From positions 1-64,000 of the forward strand of contig BQMF02000273.1 in NCBI GenBank assembly GCA_027922465.2: a stretch of 64,000 bases of DNA. The letters run 5' to 3'. The DNA is from Turritopsis dohrnii (lineage: Eukaryota; Cnidaria; Hydrozoa; Anthoathecata; Oceaniidae). The notes under the pieces are model-generated. The model saw only the letters and a program-made list of their open reading frames with translations. It searched no databases and was not told the DNA's origin. Every line of letters begins with the position of its first letter. Position 1 is the stretch's first letter. The translations under genes and the position numbers were made by a program. Shown in pieces: positions 57,103 through 64,000 of the stretch.

Positions 57103-60100
57103 TCAACTTAACTGTCCAACTTCCATGTATTCTCCACCTGCAGCAACACCCGGCGTTTCAGCGTCAGGGGATGCAGGCGCTACAACATCATACACTCCAT
57201 CAGCTCCGCTATTGGATTCTTCTTTCTCTACAAATAGACACAGTGGAAAATGTCATATAAGATGTCATATAAAGATGGTCTTCCTACTTTGTATCTACAC
57301 AAGCACAAACCTTTAGTTTTTGGTTCTCCTTCAGATGGCGTCTCAATAATGTTGTTGTCGGCTTTCTCTGGTACGTCACTCTCCTCTGGCGACGGCTTTT
57401 CAACAAGTTTATTTTGCTGACCAGAACCATCACTGCACTCTGGTTCTTGTGTAGTTGAAGGACTTCCGCCATTCGATGTCTTGCTGTTGTCCGCTTTCTT
57501 TTCCACGTTTCCGGAACTGTTTTCATGTTCTGCTTCTTTCTCTTTCTCTTTTTCCTCTTCTAATATAGCTAATTCAACAGAAGAACATATCAGAAACATA
57601 AAACATTCTCTTGCAAATAGCTCCAGGCTATATGATATTCTTACCAATGCCATCGGCTACCGACTTTTGTTTTTCTAACTTTCGTTTGAGCTCATTGGTC
57701 GGACCTGTTTTGTCGTCAAGAGAATCTGCCGACTTTACACTACTCGTTTTCTTCAGTTTGAAACGAGCGAACTCGGGAACGACTGCCTCACCACCGGCGT
57801 CTTCGTTTTCTGCACGACCTTGTTTCAATGTAGTCTTAAAAATATAACCACTACCATAACAATCAAACACAGCTGTGAAAAAGATTCCTTGAAAGGTTCT
57901 ATACTTCACTTGAACTGAAGTCTGATCACATGATCGTGAAATAATCAGTATAGACCTTTTCGTAAGCTAGATCATCACATTCATCGCTTTTTATTTGTAA
58001 ACAACACAAACGTCATTAATATTCAGATTGAAAACGAAGTGATGGATACCGTGACGTAGGGTAATATGGGGCAAGATGGGTCGGCGGGGTAAGTCGGATC
58101 ATTAAGTCATGAAGTGTAGATAGAGTGTAGATAGAGCCTTAGAAACCGATGTTTTTAACATAACAACCGTCACTACTTGCCTACCATTTTGTTCCGATAA
58201 AAATATCGATTTCTAAGGCTCTATATCTACACTTCAAGTTATAATGACCTGACTTACCCCGCCAACCCATCTTGCGCCTTATTACCCTAATTTAGAAAAC
58301 AGGTCTATTGAAATTTGTCACGAGATCGAAGTAAGTCTTCTATTGAAAAGATCAACGAACCAAGGAACAATACAATGTATTCTTGAACCTCTGATATAAC
58401 GAACAAAACTCCTCTGTATTTCAACCTTTCTTCTCAAGCTTCGCGAAAGCTCGCAGTAGCTTTACACAAGGAACTTTCCACAAAGTATGATCGAGAGAAC
58501 TGCTTCTGCAAAAATCAAATAAAATAAACGAAATATCGTTTTACCAGCAGTCCAGCTAGCTCTCCAATCGCTCCATCTTCTTTCTTGTCTACTGTCTCCT
58601 GTTTTCCATTCTGCAATAGGACAAGAAAAAGGAACCATTAGGAAAACACCGACACAATAATGCCAACACGTATAGAGAAATATTCCATACTTCGATGGGC
58701 CGGAGTTTGACACCCATCTTGATTCTCTGAATCATGTCGGCCATGGCAGTTACTATAGGATCATCTGAAAGCAGAAGCAAAAACAAACGGGATTTCTAAA
58801 AGTCTTCAAAAAAAATATGCGACAAGGTGTTGATCCAAATTCGGAGCATGAGAACGATGAGGAAAAATGTCAATCCCTTACCCTCTTGCAGAGGAACACC
58901 TCCGCCAATCTTTTTTTTCTTTCCGATTTTGTTGATAAATTTGCTAAAACGAAACCAAAGAGATATATTCACTGATTCAAAAAATACAAGAAATGGTATC
59001 AGTAAAACCACATGGTCTCATGACACTAACCGTATAACTGGCGCCGCAATAGGCGGCGGCGGTGGCGGTGGTGGTGGAGGTAAATTCGATAAAGAACGTG
59101 AGGAATCAATTTCTCTCTCAGCCAGCGCTAACCTCGTGTATAAATTACGCGCTGAAAACCGAATATGATACAAGTAGCAGTAATATCAAATAAATTTTGA
59201 AATTCAATAAATTCCATGAATCCATTGATTGGAAGGTCATTTCACGGATCAAATGATGATGTTGGGTTTCGAGACAACCTTGGGTTTGCAAAACTGTAAC
59301 CCTTCAAATGATTTTCGGTGCTTTTTGTAAGGCCCTTAACCGAGATTGATAATCCTATATAGATTTTCAATTTCATTTTTTAACGTTTTAATAGGCTTGT
59401 GAGATTTCTTACATTCTTTCTCCGCATTAGATACTCTCTCCTCAGCTTCTTGTAACTGCTTCTGTGCTAACTCCAAATTGTCCATTACAAGACTCAATTT
59501 CTCTTCCATTTCTTTTAAAAAAAGAAGAATTGCAAGCTAGCATCAAATTGACATTTTTACACCGTAGTGTTGTTGAAGAAAATACTATTCTTAATTGAAA
59601 TACCTTTCATGTTTTCGTCATTCTGTGTACAACTTTCAAGCTGTTCTTCCAAGTCCTTTATCTGCAACCAAAGGAAGAAGAGTTGATGGTAAGGGTGAAA
59701 GTTAAAAACAATGTAAAAGGAAGACACAGTGTTCCATTGCTGTTCCTTTGATGTGAAATCAGTCTCGACTGAAACCAAAGGAAATCTAATACGATATAAC
59801 AGTGAATATAAAAAGTTCACCATCTACTCACATTCCTGGCCCCGTTCCTAATCTTGATAATTATCAAATGAGGTACATTAAAAATAACCTCTCAGAAATA
59901 TCAGCAATCACAACTTGAAAATGAAAGAAAGACACTCATTATATTCATAGAGGAATGAATTGAAAAAAAAAATTACCCGATCTGCACTTTCTTTCCTCTC
60001 CTTTTCAGCTTTCGCATTGATAGCTTCAATTTCTTCCATAAACTTTTTTAACTGTGTTTCTTCCTCTACATTGATGATACGACTCTTCCTTTCGTCGAGT

Positions 60101-62348
60101 TCATTCTTAACAACCAGCTATAAAACACAAATCAACAATAACAATAGACCAAGTAAGAAAGTGAAAAATAAAACACAAATCAACAATAACAATAGACCAA
60201 GTAAGAAAGTGAAAAATAAAACACAAATCAACAATAACAATAGACCAAGTAAGAAAGTGAAAAATAAAACACAAATCAACAATAACAATAGACCAAGTAA
60301 GAAAGTGAAAAATAAAACACAAATCAACAATAACAATAGACCAAGTAAGAAAGTGAAAAATAAAACACAAATCAACAATAACAATAGACCAAGTAAGAAA
60401 GTGAAAAATAAAACACAAATCAACAATAACAATAGACCAAGTAAGAAAGTGAAAAATAAAGCACAAATCAACAATAACAATAGACCAAGTAAGAAGGTGA
60501 AAAATAAAGCACAAATTGGGGCAGGTAGGATAAATGTTTCTGCAAACTTGTCCACAAAATGTAATTCAAAAGGCAACAAAATTACAACCTGCATTCAAAA
60601 CTAACATGAAAAATGGTGTTTTTTTTATGGCCAACTTCTTAAAAAATCATGTGTACATTCAAACTTCAGTATTTCAAATTTCTCATTTTACCTCTGTAGC
60701 CACATCCTCTGCTTTTTTCCTGCATGAAGATTCAATTTCAAATTTCTTCTTCAAGTCCTGAAACTCATTGATGGCCAATACAGACACTATAACATCAGAG
60801 AAGTCATCTCAGCAAACAGTGACAAAACCACAGGAGATGGTAACAACAAGGTCAAAATCAGATAGTTTTTATTCAGATTATTTGGGTTACAAGCTCCCAA
60901 TATTGACTTCATTGTGACAATAGCTTTCGCAAGCAGAGATTTGAAAGACTAAAGCTAAACCCACCCAAAGTTTTACTAAATTGTATAATCAAAGAGGTGA
61001 AATCCCTCTTGATTATCATATCTGGCTGGTGTCATCTTAACTTAAATGAAATATCTCACCTCTGTTCAGTTGTTTAATCTGTTGAACTCCGGTGTTAAGA
61101 CGCTTCATTGTGGTTTGGTGTGCAGATTTTTCTTGCTTCAGCTAGGAAACAGATAAAATATTCATAGTTGCAAGTGGGTTCCCTCTGATCTATGAACTTA
61201 TCTTTTATTCTTAATAACACAACTCTTACTTCTTCCTTTACAATATTCAATTCATTCTTTGTTTTTCTCAATTCTTCATTAACAGCATCTTTCAAAGCAC
61301 GAAGAACTAAAATAAAAGTAAAACTTAATGAAATAAAAATTCTGAACACATGAAGTAATTATTACGTTTTAATATATGTTTTCAAGTAATCTACCTTCTA
61401 GTTCTCCTTTGGTACCACCTGGACTGCTAGCACTCTATAAAACAAGCAAAAAAAGAAAAATCCACTTGCCTATCAATATACCATAATCAGTGGTTACCAA
61501 TTTATTCCAAAGAAGACGATTATAATAGTAATAGAGCAACCATAACACAGACTAGGGATTCTTACAATGATTGTTGTATTCGGTGCAAAATTATTCTGTT
61601 TACGAATTTCTTGATTCTCCTCTGTCAGCTATAATAATAATAAATAACCTTAAAAATAGACGAATTGTAATTTTTGAACAATTTTTACTTCTACCTTCTT
61701 TAATTGTTGTTCTAGCCCTTCCCGAAATTTGTTTTCTTCTGTATATTGCTTATGTAAAGATTCATATTCAGCAACTGCTAGCAGTGAGACTAAAAAATTA
61801 ACATAAATTAGTTGAATCCTTACTGGTTATATGAAATGTTTTAACAACCAATGAAACACAAAACAAACAGTACTGTCAGACTATTTTCTTAAAATAAACC
61901 TTCCTCACATCTTTTGTTGCATGAGGAAGCACTTTCAGTTGCATTTGGTAGGCAACAATAATATTTGATGAGAGTTTTTCCTTTTAGCACATTTTTTCAT
62001 AGCGATGATAGATCATCAAAAACACGAGGAAGAATACTTTTGTTTAATATTGCTCTTTTGGTCACACTTATAGAAAATAAAACATAAATCATTATCAACA
62101 AACCTTGTTTCAACTGCTTGAACTGTGCATCTACTTTCTTTCTTTTTGATTCTTCCTTTTTAAACTAAAACATTAAAACAAAGAGATAATTTGTTACTTT
62201 TCAAATCAGGCATTGTGTTGGTTCACAACACTTACAACATTTATATAGTCAAACAATTTGACAGATAAAAAATACAAAACAAAATCAAGATTTACCTTTT
62301 CAAAATATTCTTTGTATTTTGATTTGACATCTTCAAATTCCAAAATAG
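57103..62348 (-). CDS. SHTN1: Shootin-1 homologue, 18 exons visible, N-terminal exon missing, 577 aa visible
   Basis: Exons (minus): 62348-62296, 62164-62104, 61789-61695, 61628-61566, 61434-61395, 61306-61230, 61141-61060, 60786-60692, 60117-59977, 59661-59604, 59511-59413, 59127-59031, 58943-58882, 58764-58691, 58610-58545, 57834-57645, 57568-57311, 57227-57103; phases agree throughout. The order follows vertebrate shootin-1: ILEFEDVKSKYKEYFEK, SLLAVAEYESLHKQY and SVLAINEFQDLKKKFEIES coiled-coil blocks, a run of ten prolines (exon 59127-59031), a basic linker (KKKKIGGG), MADMIQRIKMGVKLRPIE (matching the vertebrate MMDRIKKGVxLRP segment), then a GELAGLL block, KRKLEKQKSVADG, and an acidic Glu/Ser-rich tail. 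Vertebrate shootin-1 links the actin retrograde flow clutch to adhesion in growing axons. The first visible exon begins in phase 1, so a short 5' exon lies upstream, perhaps beyond the window. Confidence 0.92.
58057..58290. mobile_element. 234-bp hairpin MITE in a shootin intron
   Basis: The left arm (GGGTAATATGGGGCAAGATG, GGTCGGCGGGGTAAGTC, GTAGATAGAGCCTTAGAAA) is complementary almost end to end with the right arm (TTTCTAAGGCTCTATATCTAC, GACTTACCCCGCCAACCCAT, CTTGCGCCTTATTACCC), leaving a loop of about 40 bases. TA borders both ends. Transcribed as part of the intron it would form a long hairpin. Confidence 0.88.
60122..60517. repeat. 48-bp minisatellite in a shootin intron, eight near-identical units
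   Basis: Eight units of CAACAATAACAATAGACCAA plus GTAAGAAAGTGAAAAATAAAACACAAAT start at 60133, 60181, 60229, 60277, 60325, 60373, 60421 and 60469. Only three substitutions are seen, all in the last two units. The period is a multiple of three, so open frames appear on both strands but they are not genes. On the shootin strand the array ends four to five bases before the splice acceptor at 60118, so repeat sequence forms its pyrimidine-rich tract. Confidence 0.95.
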
Positions 62349-63130
62349 CTACAAATAAATACAATTCACTATTTTAAAATTCTGCCAATGTTGATTTACA
62401 ATTCATTGGATTAAATTTCCTGACAGCATTTACTAGGAGGATATTACATTACAAGATGTTAGGTACTACAGAAAGATCCAAAGAATGATGCTAATGATAC
62501 ACAGTGCCAAAAAGAAAGTTGATTTAAAACATTACTGTTGATGCTCATTAAAGTTTCTCAACTTTGCAGTAATAACTATTGTTATACCTCAAGTAACTGC
62601 TTCAATCATTCAGATTAGCTGTGAATGTCCTATATATGTTTGTACCAAAGTCGATTTAATCCAATAGTAGCCATTTACTTTTGTTCCATCATAAATGTCA
62701 TGAAAATGTTACTAGTTTCATTTAAGTTTAGGAAAGTGAAACATTGCTAACAATTATCAAATTTGTCACAGTTTCTTTTTCTGATTTTTTAAAAATTGGG
62801 TGCAAACTAATCTGATTTATGTAAAAGATGAGGATCTGCTCAAATAGATCAAATGTTTATAATATGTTTTAGGTACTATCAAAATTATAATTTTGTGATT
62901 AATTATTTAGTAGTTTCAGTTATTATGTTATAGTAATCTGTCTTATTATAATAATCAGCATTGTGCATCTCACTTTTAATTTAGAGAGTGATATATTTAG
63001 TTGTAATTTATGGTCAACGTTGCGCATAAAACCACATAGAGGCAAGAGCATTTTTTACAATTATTATATAGTAGCACATGGCGTGATGTCAGTTTTTTTA
63101 TGATCACGGGACAATCATTGCATTGCATCC
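62349..63130. other. Probable shootin intron, no exon recognised
   Basis: AT-rich sequence upstream of the first shootin exon I can see. The short N-terminal exon expected from the family could be here or past the window's end. Confidence 0.4.
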
Positions 63131-63395
63131 CCAATCGAGCGCAACACTTTTGGGAAATATCTCGAGAACCAATGGGGATAACTGACGTTTTTTGGGGTTG
63201 GCGATGCAGACAATGGGGTGACAAAGGTTTTAGGCCTAAATATTTTTGGGTGGTGCGGCTATGACGTCATCAAAGTCTTTGATTGGCGATATCTCTCTAA
63301 CGGCTGATCATAACAAAACAATCCCATACACTCTTTTTATCAGCTTTTTAACTCTACAACATGAGCACATTTTCCGTTTTCAATTCCCAAATTGA
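63131..63395. repeat. Dispersed repeat, copy B
   Basis: Partner of 44891-45112, with the blocks CACTTTTGGG, ACCAATGGGGATAACTGACG, TTTTTATCAGC and CTCTACAACATGA in the same order. Confidence 0.7.
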
Positions 63396-63660
63396 AATTT
63401 TCGTCACAGGGTTTGCACATGGGAAAGGCGAATTTGACACACCCTTTTCGAAGTTAAACTCAGTAAAATTTTTGCCCAGTTTACTAGTATGTACATACTA
63501 ATTCATGTTGAGCGTCACACTTTCATTTATAGAGAGTGATATTTAATAATTAAAATTTTCGTCATGGGGTAGGCACAGGGGAAAGGCAGAGATGTTGTTT
63601 TCGAAGTTAAACTCACTAAATATTTTTACCCATGTTACTAGTATTATTGTATACTACTAC
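63391..63660. repeat. Two tandem copies of a ~158-bp unit
   Basis: ATTTTCGTCA-GGG...GGGAAAGGC, TTTTCGAAGTTAAACTCA and TTACTAGTAT blocks occur from about 63395 and again from about 63553. The copies are diverged by scattered substitutions. The array follows directly after dispersed repeat B and may belong to the same element. Confidence 0.8.
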
Positions 63661-64000
63661 AAGGACTGTGGAGTGAATTAATTAATTAGGATACTATTCT
63701 GCTCTGATTTACTTTCATGGCATCTGCTAAGCTCAAAAGGGAAAAAGAGTGTTCACAAAATAAATGACATACGATTTCGTTATAGAACAAACATTTATAT
63801 ACAAAAAAGAACACATGATTTCATTATGAAACAAATGATATAGGACTTTGTTATGGAAAAAATGTCTTTTGTTCAGACCTCAAAAAAGCGATTTTAACAA
63901 CAGTTCCTTTCTACCATTCGATTTCCTTAGGTACATAAAGCCTGTAAGACTTGACTTTTACAATTAATCAAACATATCATTTTTTAAGAGATTTCATGAA
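63661..64000. other. Non-coding end of window
   Basis: AT-rich sequence with a short internal repeat (ATTTCATTATGAAACAAAT / GACTTTGTTATGGAAAAAAT). No coding segment was found. Confidence 0.4.

Noticed and set aside
60122..60517. CRISPR array
   Set aside because: Units are contiguous with no spacers and the genome is eukaryotic.
59960..60604. 214-codon open frame with QINNNNRPSKKVKNKT repeats
   Set aside because: It is the translation of the intronic 48-bp minisatellite, open because the period is a multiple of three; the same holds for the 135- and 158-codon frames on the other strand.

Overview
The window is eukaryotic and animal: AT-rich DNA with long introns, GT-AG splice sites and orthologues of animal genes. 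The most likely source is a non-vertebrate metazoan. Several short palindromic elements of the type beginning CCTCGTACCCAGGG resemble repeats I associate with cnidarian genomes, so a cnidarian is my best guess at moderate confidence. No bacterial gene organisation is present.

I could assemble eight genes exon by exon with consistent splice phase. Reading from the left: (1) 9.3-18.8 kb, minus strand, a 17-exon plant-type fatty-acid amide hydrolase (amidase signature family, 627 aa). (2) 19.7-23.6 kb, minus, Misato (MSTO1, 529 aa, 3 exons). (3) 24.0-25.0 kb, minus, KTI12 (276 aa, 2 exons). (4) 29.65-38.35 kb, plus, HECTD2-type HECT ubiquitin ligase (792 aa, 20 exons). (5) 40.28-46.13 kb, minus, an unnamed VPS9-domain protein (834 aa, 6 exons). 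(6) 47.87-49.67 kb, plus, the 3' part of a single-pass EGF-domain membrane protein. (7) 54.10-56.14 kb, plus, an ankyrin-repeat/RING ubiquitin ligase with an N-myristoylation-type start (479 aa, 2 exons). (8) 57.1-62.35 kb, minus, shootin-1 (577 aa visible, 18 exons, N-terminal exon not found). Pairs 4/5 and 7/8 converge. These are ordinary dispersed genes and I see no functional cluster.

The rest is rich in mobile and repeated DNA. The first 2.8 kb is a tandem duplication of a 1.2-kb unit ending in a minisatellite. At 26.0-29.2 kb three DNA elements lie one inside the other, each with clear terminal inverted repeats; the middle one (2.69 kb) has a perfect 9-bp target duplication and many copies of an internal TTAACGGAGGCT motif. 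At 50.3-53.4 kb a 128-bp satellite is bounded by inverted repeats and split by a 1.85-kb insertion. There is a truncated LINE reverse transcriptase at 7.2-8.4 kb inserted into a 31-bp tandem repeat, three tRNA-derived SINE-like sequences, and at least eight MITEs. A near-identical 48-bp minisatellite inside shootin-1 runs right up to a splice acceptor.

The strongest candidates for something new are the 2.69-kb element with its fold-back arrangement, the satellite-carrying inverted-repeat element, the unassigned VPS9 protein, and the plant-type amidase in an animal.
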